In this document: positions 9,364 to 19,628 of the stretch, in pieces
Numbering within the stretch: position 1 is the stretch's first letter
Layout: each line of letters begins with the position of its first letter
Origin: Pantoea sp. Eser
GTDB lineage: Bacteria > Pseudomonadota > Gammaproteobacteria > Enterobacterales > Enterobacteriaceae
Reading direction: 5' to 3'
DNA length: 64,000 bases
Assembly: GCA_009830035.1 (NCBI GenBank)
Contig: SZZY01000003.1
Span: 1-64,000 of the forward strand
Made by a program: the position numbers and the translations under genes
Notes under the pieces: generated by a model
Seen by the model: the letters and a program-made list of their open reading frames with translations, nothing else
Database searches by the model: none
Told to the model about the DNA's origin: nothing

Positions 9364-9697
9364 ATGCTCAACATTAGTGAGTATTTTGACGGAAAAGTTA
9401 AATCCATTGGTTTTGAGAGTACGAGCACCGGCCGTGCCAGCGTGGGCGTGATGGCTGAAGGATGAATATACCTTTGGTACCGCTCAGCCGGAAGAGATGA
9501 CCGTGGTAAGCGGGTCGCTGAAGGTGCTGCTGCCGGGTGAAACCGAGTGGCAATGGTTTGAAGCGGGTTCGGTGTTCAACGTACCGGACCACAGCGAATT
9601 TCATTTGCAGGTTGGCGAACCCAGTTCTTATCTCTGTTGCTACCTGAAAGAAAATGGCCGCATTGCGGCCATTTTCTTTCAGGGCTTCGCCGTTTAA
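9364..9697 (+). pseudogene. ppnP: ppnP (yaiE) nucleoside phosphorylase, frameshifted
   Basis: PpnP is a small cupin that phosphorolyses purine and pyrimidine nucleosides. Codons from ATG 9364 match E. coli PpnP ([23 protein letters not shown]), then TGA at about 9463 ends the frame. A single inserted base (GGATGAATAT versus GGTGAATAT) explains this; the next frame continues [55 protein letters not shown]. The normal stop after the final YL is also lost. The frame reads through the terminator hairpin to 9697, overlapping the 3' end of rdgC by four bases. Both lesions suggest an inactive gene. Confidence 0.88.
9647..9679. terminator. bidirectional terminator between ppnP and rdgC
   Basis: A perfect 15-bp stem (9647-9661 with 9665-9679; AAAGAAAATGGCCGC around ATT) with A and T tracts on both sides, placed between converging genes. 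Confidence 0.85.
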
Positions 9698-10605
9698 CGC
9701 TGGGCTTCGCCGCCTAACGTTTCCACCAGGTTGCTGGTCAGCGCAGCCAGTTCGCTGGTCATCAGAATAAAGTCGGCGTCAAAACGCTGGGCAAAATCTT
9801 CACGAGCAATATCGTCATTCTGGTCGCGCAGCGTGTCGCTGAACTTCAGGCGTTTGATTGAACCGTCGTCGGCCAGCATAAACTGAATGCGCTCCTGCCA
9901 GTCCAACGCCAGTTTGGTCACCACTTTGCCCGCTTCGATGTGATTAGCGATCTCATCGCACACCAGATCCTGCTTCTTGCAGCGGATTACGCCGCCATCT
10001 TCCAGAATCGCTTTCAGCTCCGCTTCATCCATCAGGGCGAAACCGGCTGGCACCTCGCCAGAGCGCACCCATTCGGTCAGGGTCAGTTCAATCGGGCTTT
10101 CCAGAGTCAGCGGCACCACCGGCAGTGAGCCGAGGCTTTTGCGCAGCAGCGCCAGAGTATTTTCCGCTTTTTTGGCACTGGCGCAGTCAACCATAATCAG
10201 GTTGTTCACCGTGTCGATCCACAGATAGGTCTGGCTGAAGCGGCTGAAGGCACGCGGCAGCAGGCTGTGCAGCACTTCATCTTTCAGCGAATCTTTTTCG
10301 GTCTTCTTCAGCTTGCGGCTCTGCTCCGCTTCCAGCTTGTCGATTTTCGCTTCCAGCGCCTGTTTTACTACCGGTGACGGCAGGATTTTCTCTTCTTTAC
10401 GGGCGCAGATGACGATCTGGCCGTTGTTTTCATGCGTTAGTGCATCGCTGCGGTTGCCCATCGGCGACACCCAGCCGGTTTTGCTCATATCCTGACTGCC
10501 ACACGGCGAAAAAGTGAAGGTGTCGAGCTGTTTTTCCATCTCGTCTGCGGACAACGGAATGTCACGATTCAGACGATAAACCATCATATCTTTAAACCAC
10601 AACAT
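9694..10605 (-). CDS. rdgC: RdgC, ring-forming DNA-binding recombination protein
   Basis: RdgC forms a ring around duplex DNA and limits RecA loading. The 303-residue product equals E. coli RdgC in length and is similar throughout: [12 protein letters not shown] at the start, [39 protein letters not shown], the [20 protein letters not shown] segment, [18 protein letters not shown] and the end ETLGGEAQR. No lesion was found. It is divergent from mak as in E. coli. Notably it is intact while the other recombination genes of the region (sbcC, sbcD) are not. Confidence 0.95.
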   Translation of the reverse strand: MLWFKDMMVYRLNRDIPLSADEMEKQLDTFTFSPCGSQDMSKTGWVSPMGNRSDALTHENNGQIVICARKEEKILPSPVVKQALEAKIDKLEAEQSRKLKKTEKDSLKDEVLHSLLPRAFSRFSQTYLWIDTVNNLIMVDCASAKKAENTLALLRKSLGSLPVVPLTLESPIELTLTEWVRSGEVPAGFALMDEAELKAILEDGGVIRCKKQDLVCDEIANHIEAGKVVTKLALDWQERIQFMLADDGSIKRLKFSDTLRDQNDDIAREDFAQRFDADFILMTSELAALTSNLVETLGGEAQR

Positions 10606-10751
10606 CGGGATTCCTTACCGTGGCGCGATCGGGCGCACAAGTCTAACAGAGTCAGCGCGCATGATAGCGAAACATCGGAGTGGTTTCATTGCCTTTCCGG
10701 CTGGCGCCTTCTACTGTATGTCCCACCTGAACGAATAACGAGGAATAAATC

Positions 10752-11653
10752 GTGCGCATACGCATTGATTTGGGTGGTACCAAGACAGAAGTGATTGCGT
10801 TATCGAACGCCGGACAGGAGCTGTTTCGTCACCGGGTCAACACCCCGCGTGATGACTATCAGGCAACGGTACAGGCGATTGTCGATCTGGTCCGTCTGGC
10901 GGAGCAGAAAACCGGGCAAACCGGCACCGTCGGCCTCGGCATTCCCGGCAAGATTTCGTCCTACAGCAAGCGGGTAAAAAACGCCAACTCCACCTGGCTC
11001 AACGGCCAGCCGCTGGATAAAGATCTGGCGCAGGCGCTGAATCGTGACGTGCGCATCGCCAACGACGCGAATTGTCTCGCCGTTTCTGAGGCGGTCGATG
11101 GGGCAGGCGCCGGTCAGCCGCTGGTGTTTGCGGTGATCATTGGCACCGGATCGGGTGTCGGGGTGGCGATCAACGGTCAGTCACGTATCGGCGGTAACGG
11201 CAATGCCGGCGAGTGGGGCCACAATCCGCTGCCGTGGATGGATGAGGATGAGCTGCGTTATCGGCAGGAAGTACCCTGTTATTGTGGGCAGCAGGGCTGC
11301 ATTGAAACCTTCGTCTCGGGCACCGGTTTCGCCATTGATTATCATCGGCTGAGCGGGGTGTCACGTAAAGGCGCTGAGATCGTATCGCTGCTGGCGCAAC
11401 AGGATCCGATCGCCGAACTGGCGATGAGCCGTTACGAACTGCGGCTGGCAAAATCGCTGGCGCAGGTGGTGATCCGGACGTGATCGTGCTGGGCGGCGGG
11501 ATGAGCAATGTCGATCGTCTCTATCAGACCGTACCGACGCTGATGAAAAAATGGGTATTTGGCGGTGAATGCGAAACGCCGGTGCTGAAGGCTCACCATG
11601 GCTATTCCAGCGGGGTGCGTTGAGCGGCCTGGTTCTGGCCGCTCAACGACTGA
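10752..11653 (+). pseudogene. mak: mak fructokinase, frameshifted with premature stop
   Basis: Mak is a ROK-family sugar kinase that phosphorylates fructose. From GTG 10752 (GAGGA upstream) the frame runs 243 residues with the phosphate-binding [33 protein letters not shown], the [10 protein letters not shown] motif, and the ROK zinc ligands HNPLPW and [10 protein letters not shown]. At about 11473 a deletion of about ten bases removes the NILD segment and shifts the frame, giving a TGA; the correct frame then resumes with [20 protein letters not shown] second change, GGA to TGA at 11621-11623, stops it before AAWFWPLND and the final TGA at 11651-11653. Also, the usual MRIGIDLGG is MRIRIDLGG. 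Inactive with high likelihood. Confidence 0.9.
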
Positions 11654-11682
11654 TTCAGCACCGAATAGCGGGGCGCGCCCTG

Positions 11683-12722
11683 TTATTCACCCACCAGCAT
11701 GCTGTCTTGTGGCGCCCGATCGCGCTGGGCTTTGGTCGCAAGGAAGTAGAGATAGCCCACCAGCATAAAGGCGACGAACAGCGCGCCAATGATCGGGTTA
11801 AACCACGGCATCGCCAGCAGACAGACCACCGATAACAGCAGGGCGATGCCCGGTACAATCGGGTAGCCGGGCGCACGGAAACTGCGAGCCAGCTGCGGCG
11901 CAGCCGAAACAAGCTCAGCATACTCATTATATACATCACAATCGCCCCAAACACCGCCATGGTGATCATCGCTGCCGTCAGCGTTATTCCCTGCAAATTA
12001 ATAATGCCGTCGCTGTAAATTGCCGCGATCCCCAGTACACCACCGGTAATGATGGCGCGGTGCGGTGTCCGGAAGCGTGACAGTTTCGCCAGCCCGGGCG
12101 GCAGATAGCCCGCGCCGCCTGCCATCAGCATCAAGCCGATCGCCAGCACCACCAGCGTCAGAATGCCGCTGGTGTAGGCGCGGGGAATGGTGCGGGTCGG
12201 ATCTTTTGCCTCTTCCGCCGCCATTGCGGCACCCTCAATGGCGAGGAAAAACCAGATGGCGAACGGAATAGCGGCAAAAATACCGGAAAAGGCGGGCATA
12301 CCGAAGCTGTCGCTGCTGGCCCAGCCGTGCGCGGCAAAGTTCGCCAGGCTGAAACCCGATGACACCACGCCCATAAACACCAGCAGCTCAATCACCGCCA
12401 GAACCGTGACTACCAGTTCGAACATCGCTGCCAGTTTCACGTCAAGAATATTGAGCGTCATAAATAGCAGGTAAGCGCCGACCGCAGCGGTTTTCGGGTT
12501 AAGCGCCGGATACTGCACGTTGAGATAGGCTCCAATCGCCATCGCGATCGCCGGCGGGACAAAGACGAACTCAATCAGCGTGGCCAGACCGGCAATCAGC
12601 CCGCCGGCATGCGGAATCGCGGTGGTCAGCTCGGTGGAGCTGAAAATAAAGCAGGTGTAGAGCGTGGCAATCAGCGCGGTGGTGACCAGAAAGCCCAGCG
12701 TGGGCTTGAGTCTGTTTGTCAT
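11683..12722 (-). pseudogene. ethanolamine permease-like APC transporter, internal deletions
   Basis: Reads leftwards from ATG 12722. Blocks match bacterial ethanolamine permeases of the amino acid/polyamine/organocation superfamily: TLYTCFIFSSTELTTAIPHAGG, ATLIEFVFVPPAIAMAIGAYL, ELVVTVLAVIELLVFMGVV, AIPFAIWFFLAIEGAAMAAEE and GYLPPGLAKL. About 15 residues after PHAGG are missing (the GAYAFARRAFG part), and about 60 residues are missing between GLMLMAGG and AGYLPPG. A frameshift at about 11880 moves the last part (YPIVPGIALLLSVVCLLAMP to DSMLVGE, TAA at 11683-11685) into another frame. Several helices are lost, so no transporter is possible. Probably formed a unit with the kinase and AraC remnants to its right. 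Confidence 0.82.
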
Positions 12723-12981
12723 ACTGTTATCCCCGTCGTTGTTGGTGCAGCACGGCAGTGAATACCGCACCTCATGGTTTACGCTACAGTGAAGGGATAA
12801 TGCCGTTGCCTTGCGGGCCGCGACTTGACGTCGGCGCGGTCAATGCTGTTCTCCACGGTCAACTCACAGGCAACAACCGGGCCAGATGCACGCTGCGGTC
12901 AACTTTGACTCCTCTGTGGTCAAGCAGCTCAGATTTTGGCAACGTATGCTGAGATGACGCAATTGACCAGGAGCCGGACTG

Positions 12982-13981
12982 ATGAGCGCTAAACAATATG
13001 ACAACCTGACTAATTCCCAACTCACCGCACTGGCGCAGCAGGCGCTGGGCCGTTATCCCGCCGCGCTGCAGGGCACGCTGCGCCTGCTGTGTCGCTCGGA
13101 AAACGCCACCTTCCTGCTCCAGGCGGGCGGCAGACGCTATGCGCTACGGCTGCATTGCGGCGACTACCATCAAAAAGCGGATATTCTCAGCGAACTGTTG
13201 TGGCTGGATGCGCTGCGTGAAACCGGCATTGTTGTGCCGCAGGCGGTAGCCGACAGCCAGGGTGAGCGCGTGCTGACGCTGCGTTTGCCCGACGGCGGCG
13301 AGCGTTATGTGGTGCTGTTCCACTGGATTGACGGCGAGATGCCGACTACCGAGGTAGACCCGCGCGCCTTTCAGCAGCTGGGGCAGATTACGGCCCGGCT
13401 GCATCAGCACAGCAAACAGTGGCAGCCGCCGGCAGGCTTCCAGCGCATTATCTGGGATCACCACACCATGACCAGCGCGCAGAGCCACTGGGGACGCTGG
13501 CAGGATGCGCCGCATCTGCATCCGACCGATCACGCTATCGTCGAGAAGGCGATCGCCCAAGCGGGCGAGGTGCTGGCGCAGTTTGGCAAAGGATCGTTAC
13601 GGCCTGATCCACGCCGATCTGCGGCTGACCAATCTGCTGCTGCACAACGGCGAAACCCGGGTGATCGACTTTGATGACTGCGGGCTGGGCTGGTATCTGC
13701 ACGATCTGGCGGCGGCGATCAGTTTTGTCGAGCATCATCCGCGCGCGGCAGAGTGGATCGATCACTGGATCCGCGGTTACGAGCAGGTCTCACACATCAG
13801 CGATCAGGAGATGGCACTGCTGCCGACGCTGTTGATCCGGCGCCGGATCCAGCTCACCGCATGAGTAGGATCGCACGCCGAAACCGAGATGGCGCAGAGC
13901 CTGGGAACCGAATGGGCCAGCCACTCGGTGCGTCTCTGCCGTCGTTATCTGGAGAGCGAGCAGTTGCCGGTGGGCGCCTGA
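12982..13981 (+). pseudogene. APH/HSK2-family phosphotransferase, frameshifted
   Basis: ATG 12982 begins a protein-kinase-like small-molecule kinase of the aminoglycoside phosphotransferase/homoserine kinase II fold. The N-lobe (LRLLCRSENATFLL, RRYALRLHCGDYHQKADILSELLWL) and linker are in one frame until about 13595. The catalytic loop HADLRLTN (HxDxxxxN) and the metal-binding VIDFDDCG are in the next frame. A TGA at about 13862 then interrupts the C-terminal helix, probably from TGG, with the last frame portion ending TGA 13979-13981 (YLESEQLPVGA). The substrate is unknown; similar kinases sit beside amine or amino acid permeases, as here. Confidence 0.82.
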
Positions 13982-14129
13982 TGCACCAGCGGCGGGCGTC
14001 AGTGCGCTGCCGCAGTGCTGCCCGCCTGAGAGCCGCTGGCTAACTGACTGAAACCCGGAAGAATTAAGCTGGTACGGAATTTGCTCGTCTGACAGTGGGT
14101 GATCCCCCTGAATTCTGACTGAGGCGACC

Positions 14130-15054
14130 ATGAATCCGATGATGATGAAACAGCCCGATGCGTTTGCTGCCCGCTCCGCTGCTGCGGGTGCAGGCGATCA
14201 CGGCGTGCTGGCCAGCCACTGTCGGGTGCTGGAAGAGGCGGCACGACACTCCGGTTTTGATAACTTCGGTTTGCACTACGGCAGGCAGTTTAAACCGCAG
14301 TCATTAGGCCTGATTGGCTATATCGGACTCTGCTCGGCCACGCTGGAGCAGGCGCTGCACAACGTGGTTAATGCCTTTCCCTAGCATCAGTACGACACCC
14401 TGACCCGGCTGGTGGACAAAGGCGAGTGCTGGCGGCTCGACTATCAGGTCCGGCACGGCGCTATTCTCTCGCGCCGTCAGGATGCGGAGCTGACGCTGGG
14501 CATGTTCATGAACCTGATTCGTCATGCTGCAGGCAAAAACTGGGCACCGCGTGAAGTGCATTTTTAACATCCGCGCCCGGAGCAGTGGCACGATCACGGT
14601 AACGTGTTCGATGCCCCGATCTGGTTCGATCAACCGTTTAACTCGCTGGTGATCCCAAAGCGCGATCTGCTGCGCAGCATGCCGGAAAGCGATCCGATAT
14701 TGCTGGTGGTGATGCAGGATGCGATCCACCGGCTTAACCGGGCCGCCTCGCAGCAGAGCTTGGCAGAGCAGGCGCGCTCCCAGGTGAATCTGTCGCTGAT
14801 GCAGGGCGAACCGGTGCTGGAAGAGGTGGCCGATAAGCTGGGGTTATCGAGCTGGTCGCTGCAGTTTTAGTGCGCTGGTGGATCAGGTTCGCTGCGAAAT
14901 GGCCACTCACTATCTGCAGCAGAAGCAGCTGCCGATCTCTGAAATGGCGCTGCTGCTGCTGGGTTAATCGGAAGTCAGCGCCTTCTCGCGCGCCTTTCGT
15001 CGCTGGTTCGGCATCAGTCCGCGTCAGTGGCGGCAGCATGGTCTGGCAAGCTAG
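14130..15054 (+). pseudogene. AraC-family regulator with four or more lesions
   Basis: From ATG 14130 the N-terminal part resembles the arabinose-binding-type domain of AraC regulators (GFDNFGLHYGRQFKPQSLGLIGYI, ATLEQALHNV). The C-terminus is an AraC DNA-binding domain (LEEVADKLGLSSWSLQ, FSALVDQVRCEMATHYL, LPISEMALLLG, SEVSAFSRAFRRWFGISPRQWR). In-frame stops occur at about 14382 (TAG), 14566 (TAA) and 14966 (TAA, probably from a Tyr codon). A small deletion at about 14868 removes the end of the recognition helix. The frame ends at TAG 15052-15054, inside the 3' end of the opposite lipoprotein gene. It likely once regulated the permease/kinase genes. Confidence 0.85.
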
Positions 15055-15388
15055 CCTGGCGCGGCGCAAAGCCAAACCACGCCGGTTGGCTGCGCACCGG
15101 CGGCGGCAATCCCTGGGTCTGCGTCACCGCATAGCGTCCACTCTGTTGCCACTCCAGCCGGACCAGACATTGCTGACCCGCATAGCGCGCCGCATCGCTG
15201 AATTGCTGATTCAGGCGATGCTGCATTTGATTAGTCCACTGACAAGATGCGCTGTCAGGATCCTTCGCTGGCTGACACAGGTTGGCGACGCTATCCCGTT
15301 GCTGTGGTTCAGAATGCTGACAGCCACTGAGTGCTGTTGCAATAATGACGCCCGGCAATATTTTCAGTATTACATTAATTAAATTCAT
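15014..15388 (-). CDS. putative lipoprotein with TolA-C-like domain, possibly frameshifted at 3' end
   Basis: Reading from ATG 15388, residues 1-21 form a signal peptide ending in the lipobox ALSGC. The mature part has Cys pairs and a segment (WTNQMQHRLNQQF, YAGQQCLVRLEWQQSGRYAVTQTQG) with the spacing of the TolA C-terminal domain, including YxGxxCxxRL. After this point the protein turns Pro/Arg/Ala-rich and no longer looks like TolA, and it overlaps the dead AraC gene by about 40 bases. A small indel may have destroyed the normal C-terminus. No strong ribosome site was seen. An in-frame TTG at 15400 is an alternative start. Role unknown, presumably cell envelope. Confidence 0.5.
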   Translation of the reverse strand: MNLINVILKILPGVIIATALSGCQHSEPQQRDSVANLCQPAKDPDSASCQWTNQMQHRLNQQFSDAARYAGQQCLVRLEWQQSGRYAVTQTQGLPPPVRSQPAWFGFAPRQASLPDHAAATDAD

Positions 15389-15540
15389 TGAACTGACCAA
15401 TTCTGATTAAAGTTCTCTTCTTCTGCTGCCGACAGTCTACAGACCGGATTGGCGAATGCTATGGCATTACTCCTACTGTCGGCAGAACCAGAATTTACCG
15501 CCCCCATCGCGGTTTCTTATTATTTATTCATGGATTAGAA

Positions 15541-16218
15541 ATGCAGAGAAAATATGCCGTTGCGGCACTCACCTTATTAAGTGCTTCGCTGATCAGCGGT
15601 TGCGCCACCGAATCATCCCGTGCCATTGAGGCGCCCGAGGTCCGCGCGGCCAGCCAGCCCGCTTACTAGGGCGTGCGCAGCCCGATTGCCGTCGGTCAGT
15701 TTGATAACCGCTCTTCGTATATGAACGGCATCTTCTCCGATGGCGTTGACCGGCTGGGCAATCAGTCAAAAACCATTCTGATCACCCGTCTGCAGCAGAC
15801 TAACCGCTTTAGCGTGCTCGATCGCAGCAACCTGAAAGAGTTAGAGCAGGAAGAGGACTTCAAGCGCAGCCAGCAAAATATCAAAGGCGCGAACTACATC
15901 ATCACCGGTGATATCACTGAGTTTGGCCGCAAAGAAGTCGGCGATCAGCAGCTGTGGGGCATTCTCGGCCGGGGTAAGAGCCAGATCGCCTACGCCAAAG
16001 TTAATCTCAACGTGGTGGACGTCACCACCTCCGAAGTAGTGTTCAGCGCGCAAGGCGTGGGCGAACACCAGCTTTCTGCCCGGGAAATCATCGGTTTTGG
16101 CGGCACCAGCAGCTACGACTCAACGCTGAACGGCAAAGTGATGGATCTGGCGATTCGTAAAGCGGTCAACCATTTAGTGGATGGAATCAACAACGGCGCC
16201 TGGCGTCCGGCTAAATAA
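15541..16218 (+). pseudogene. CsgG/HfaB-like outer membrane lipoprotein with in-frame TAG
   Basis: ATG 15541 starts a lipoprotein signal peptide ending LISGC (Cys 21). TAG at 15667-15669 stops it after about 42 residues. The same frame continues as an intact CsgG-type domain: RSPIAVGQFDNRS, ITRLQQTNRFSVLDRSNLKEL, GANYIITGDITEFGR, YAKVNLNVVDVTTSEVVFSAQG, and ends at 16218. CsgG relatives form outer membrane secretion channels or assist export of surface proteins. The gene is followed at once by DUF4810 and DUF799 lipoproteins, a conserved three-gene lipoprotein set. Only one lesion is visible, so loss may be recent; readthrough or suppression cannot be excluded from sequence. Confidence 0.82.
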
Positions 16219-16229
16219 GGAAGCAGTTA

Positions 16230-16580
16230 ATGAAAATCATCACACTGGGCGGCCTGCTGATGGCGGCTGCGCTGCTGGCGGGCTGTGCACCGAAAACCCT
16301 CTACTACTGGGGCGACTATCAGCAGCAGATTTACAGCTACTACCAGAAAGATAGCGATCCGCAGAAGCAGATCGAAGCGCTGAATCTTGATGTTGAAAAA
16401 GCGCGTGCGGTAAACCAGTCGGTCGCGCCAGGGCTGCACGCTCAGCTCGGCCTGCTGTACGCCAAAACCGGTCATACCAATAAAGCCTTTGGCCGGTTTG
16501 CCACGGAAAAGCAGCTGTTTCCGGAAGCCGGCCCTTACATGGGTTTTCTGATGAGTAACAAACAAGGAGTGACCCGGTGA
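16230..16580 (+). CDS. DUF4810 domain lipoprotein
   Basis: 116 residues, starting with a lipoprotein signal peptide (MKIITLGGLLMAAALLAGC, Cys 19). The mature part begins APKTLYYWGDYQQQIYSYYQ and includes a helical pair with tetratricopeptide-like character (APGLHAQLGLLYAKTGHTNKAFGRF), the hallmark of DUF4810. AAGGAAG lies 7 bases before the ATG. Its stop overlaps the start of the DUF799 gene by four bases (GTGA). It is the only undamaged member of the lipoprotein triad and probably lost its function when its partners decayed. Biochemical role unknown. Confidence 0.82.
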   Translation: MKIITLGGLLMAAALLAGCAPKTLYYWGDYQQQIYSYYQKDSDPQKQIEALNLDVEKARAVNQSVAPGLHAQLGLLYAKTGHTNKAFGRFATEKQLFPEAGPYMGFLMSNKQGVTR

Positions 16581-17285
16581 AAAAACTGATTGCCCTGGGC
16601 GGCGCACTGGCCGTGCTGCTGCCGACCGGCTGTGCGCAGCACAAAAAACCGTATGACTATAGCGCGTTTCGCGCCAGCAAGCCGGCGTCGATTCTGGTGC
16701 TACCGGCCGAAAACAAAGCACCGGACATTAATGCCGCCCACAGCCTGACCTCGCTGGTGACCCAGCCGCTGGCCGAAGCGGGTTACTACGTGTCTCCGGT
16801 GGCGGTGGTGGAAGAGACTTTCCAGCAGAATGGCCTGACCAGCGGCAGTGAAATCCATGCAGTCAGCCCGGCTCGCCTGAATAAGATCTTTAACGCCGAC
16901 AGCGCGCTCTATATCTCGATCACCGATTATGGAAGCAGCTACCGGGTGATCGACAGCATGACAACCGTGTCAGCGACCGCGCGGCTGGTGGATCTGCGCA
17001 GCGGCAAAGAGGCTCTGGCAGGGCTATACCACCGCCAACGACAGTGAACAGGGCAACAACAATGGCGGACTGGTCGGCATGCCGGTCAGTGCAGCGATTA
17101 AACAGATCGCCAACAACGTCAGCGATAAAGCCCACTCGATTGCCGGCCTGACCAGTAATCGCCTGCTGGCGCAGAATGAGCAGGGCGGTTTGCTGACCGG
17201 ACCGCGCTACAGGCTGATCAGCGCCCGTTATCCCTGCGGCAACTCCAGCTGGCTGTACCCAGCCCATTCATTTTTCGCACCTTAA
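16577..17285 (+). pseudogene. DUF799 (GNA1162-like) lipoprotein, frameshifted
   Basis: GTG 16577 (ATGA-type overlap with the upstream gene) opens a lipoprotein signal peptide with Cys 19 in PTGC. The body resembles the DUF799/GNA1162 family: DYSAFRASKPASILVLPAENKAPDINA, EAGYYVSPVAVVEETFQQNGL, FNADSALYISITDYGSSY. An extra base at about 17011 shifts the frame (normal ELWQGYTTAND is replaced). The correct frame resumes at LWQGYTTANDSEQGNNNGGL and runs through KQIANNVSDKAHSIAGLT. The C-terminal end after LLTGPRY is unclear, because the frame stays open to 17285 and overlaps the 3' end of sbcC, so the normal stop may be lost too. Confidence 0.8.
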
Positions 17286-19628
17286 TCTGCACCGGAATCC
17301 GCTCTTTCATCGCTTCAACGTGACTGATCACGCCGATGGTTTTGCCGCTGGCGTTGAGCGCGTCCAGCGCGGTATCGAGCGTTTGCGCATCCAGCGTGCC
17401 GAAGCCTTCGTCGAGAAACAGCGATTCGATGCGGGTTTTGTGGCTGACCAGATCGGATAACGCCAGCGCCAGGCTGACGAGGAAGCTCTCGCCACCAGAC
17501 AATGTGCGGGTATCGTGTGCGGTGTCAGCCTGCTAGGTATCCACTACGTCCAGCTCCAGCAGATCCTGCGCCCGACGCTGCAGCAGATAACGGCCGTGCA
17601 GCCGGTCGAGCTGACGGTTAGCGAGCGCCACCAGGTGATCCAGCGTTAAGCCCTGGGCAAAGCGCCGGAACTTGTCGCCGCTGGCAGAGCCAATCAGATC
17701 GTTGAGCAGTCCCCACTGCGCCAGCACCGTTTCATCCTGCGCAATCTGCGTCATCAGGCTCTGCTGCTGGCGCAGACTGGCATCGCTCTGTAGCTGCTGC
17801 TGTATCTGGCCCTGCTGGCTGGCATTGTCACGTAGCGCCAGCCGCAACTGTTCCAGCTGCTGCGCCAGCGCCTCAGCCGAGGCTGGCATCGCAGCGGCGA
17901 CCTCGCGATCGCCAAACAGGGCCTGACGCTGCTGGCGCATCTCGTCGAGCCGGGTCTGATGGTGGTGAAGTTGCTGCTGCTGTTCACGTTGCGCCTGTCT
18001 TTGCAGGGCAGTCAGCTGGGTTTCGCCGCGCAGCAGCTGCGGCTGCAGGTTAGCGAGTAACTGCTCACTTTCCTGCCAGCGCTGCCAGCGCTGCCAGCGG
18101 GACTGCTGCTGGCGCTGTTGCAGCGCGCTGAGCGCCTGCTGCAGGTTATCCAGCGATTGCTGCGCCAGCTGTTCTGCCTGCAGATGCTGCTGCCAGGCTT
18201 GCGACTGCTGAAGATGGTGATATTTTGCCGCCTGACGGGCCTGCTCAGCCGCCTCCAGCGCCTGGCGCTGCTGCTGCCACTGGGTTAATGCGTCGCGATC
18301 TGACAGGGTGAAGGTAAGTGCCAGCTCACCGCTGAGCGCCTGCCATTGCTGCTCCAGGCCAGCAATCTGCCGCTGGGTTTTGGCGATGTCGTCGCGCAGC
18401 GTCTGCTGCTGTGTCGCCGACTGCTTTAACTGTTCGTTTTTGGCGGTGCCCGCCTCGCGCAGCGCATCGACCTGCTGTTGCAGGGCAGCGCGTCGCTATT
18501 GATTGGCGCTGACTTTCAGCGTGCTTTAGCTGGCGACCGCCGGATGTGTGCAGGAGCCGCACAGCGGGCAGGGCTGGTCCGCTGTGAGCCGGGCGCGATA
18601 CTGCGTAAGATCGGCAATCTGCTGCTCCAGCGCACAGATTTTATCGACATCATCCAGCTGCTGTTTCTCGCTTTTTCATCTTTCGCGCAGGCTCTGTAAT
18701 TCCGCCTCCGCCAGCTGGCGGAGGCTGCTCCTGCAGCGAAGTTAGTACTTGCTCCGCTTGCAGCAGCGCCTGAGCAGCGGCCTGCTTCGCCTGCTGTTCC
18801 CGTTCTGCTTGCTGCGCCGCGATTTTCTGCTGCTGTTGTAGCGCCTGCAGTGACTGATCCAGCGGCATCACCCGTTCGTCACGCTGCTGCAGGGTAGCCC
18901 GCAGCTTTTCAGCCGGTTCGCTGCGCGCCAGCCGCTGGCGGTCCCCTTCGGCGGCCTGCGCCGCCGCTTCAGCCTGTTGCAGCGCATGGCGGGTCTGCGC
19001 GATATCCTGCTGTAGCTGCTGCGCCTGTTGCGGCCACTGCTGCTGTTACTGGGCATGCTGATAGTCGCGGCTCAGCGTTTGTTCCGCCTCGCTCAGTTGC
19101 AGCATCTGCTGCAGATCGAGCGCGGTTTTCGCCTCTTTGTGGCGTTCATATTATCGCGGCGGAAATCTGGCCGTAAATTTCGGTGCCGGTCAGCTCTTCC
19201 AGCAGTTCGGCCCGTTCGCTGGCTTTGGCGTTGAGGAACGCGGCGAACTGCCCCTGGGACAGCATCATTGAGCGGGTAAACCGCTCGAAGTCAAGGCCGG
19301 AGAGGGTCTCAATCAGCCTGAGTTTGTCACCGACCTTGTCGGCGACGATGGTATCGTCGGCACAGCGCGCCAGCTCCACCCGCGGCGCCTGCAGTTTGCC
19401 GTCGGCGGTGCCGCGTGCGCGATTCTGGCTCTGGGAGATGGCGCCGAGTCGCGGCGTCTGGTCATAGAGCGCCAGGCAGATGGCATCCAGCAGCGTAGTT
19501 TTGCCTGCGCCGGTGGCACCGGTGATCGCGAACAGCCCGTTGCTGGCGAAGGGTTCGGCGCGGAAATCGATAAACCATTCACCGCGCAGTGCGTTAAGGT
19601 TTTTAAACCGTAGCGTGAGGATCTTCAT
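17228..19628 (-). pseudogene. sbcC: sbcC nuclease ATPase subunit, heavily decayed
   Basis: SbcC is the SMC-like ATPase of the SbcCD nuclease that cleaves DNA hairpins. The N-terminus is recognisable (MKILTLRFKNLNALRGEW, Walker A TGATGAGKTTLLDAICL, SMMLSQGQFAAFLNA), as are the zinc hook CPLCGS near 18570 and the C-terminal ATPase (LSGGESFLVSLAL, Walker B LFLDEGFGTLD, GVISHVEAMKERIPVQIKV). The locus is about 2.4 kb against 3.1 kb in E. coli. A ~37-codon piece after SQSQN is gone. TAG near 17533 replaces the W of VVDTWQAD; further stops lie near 18497 and 19047, and frameshifts occur throughout. A lost T near 17255 disrupts the last codons (NGLGYSQLELPQG, normal TAA at 17228-17230). Confidence 0.93.
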
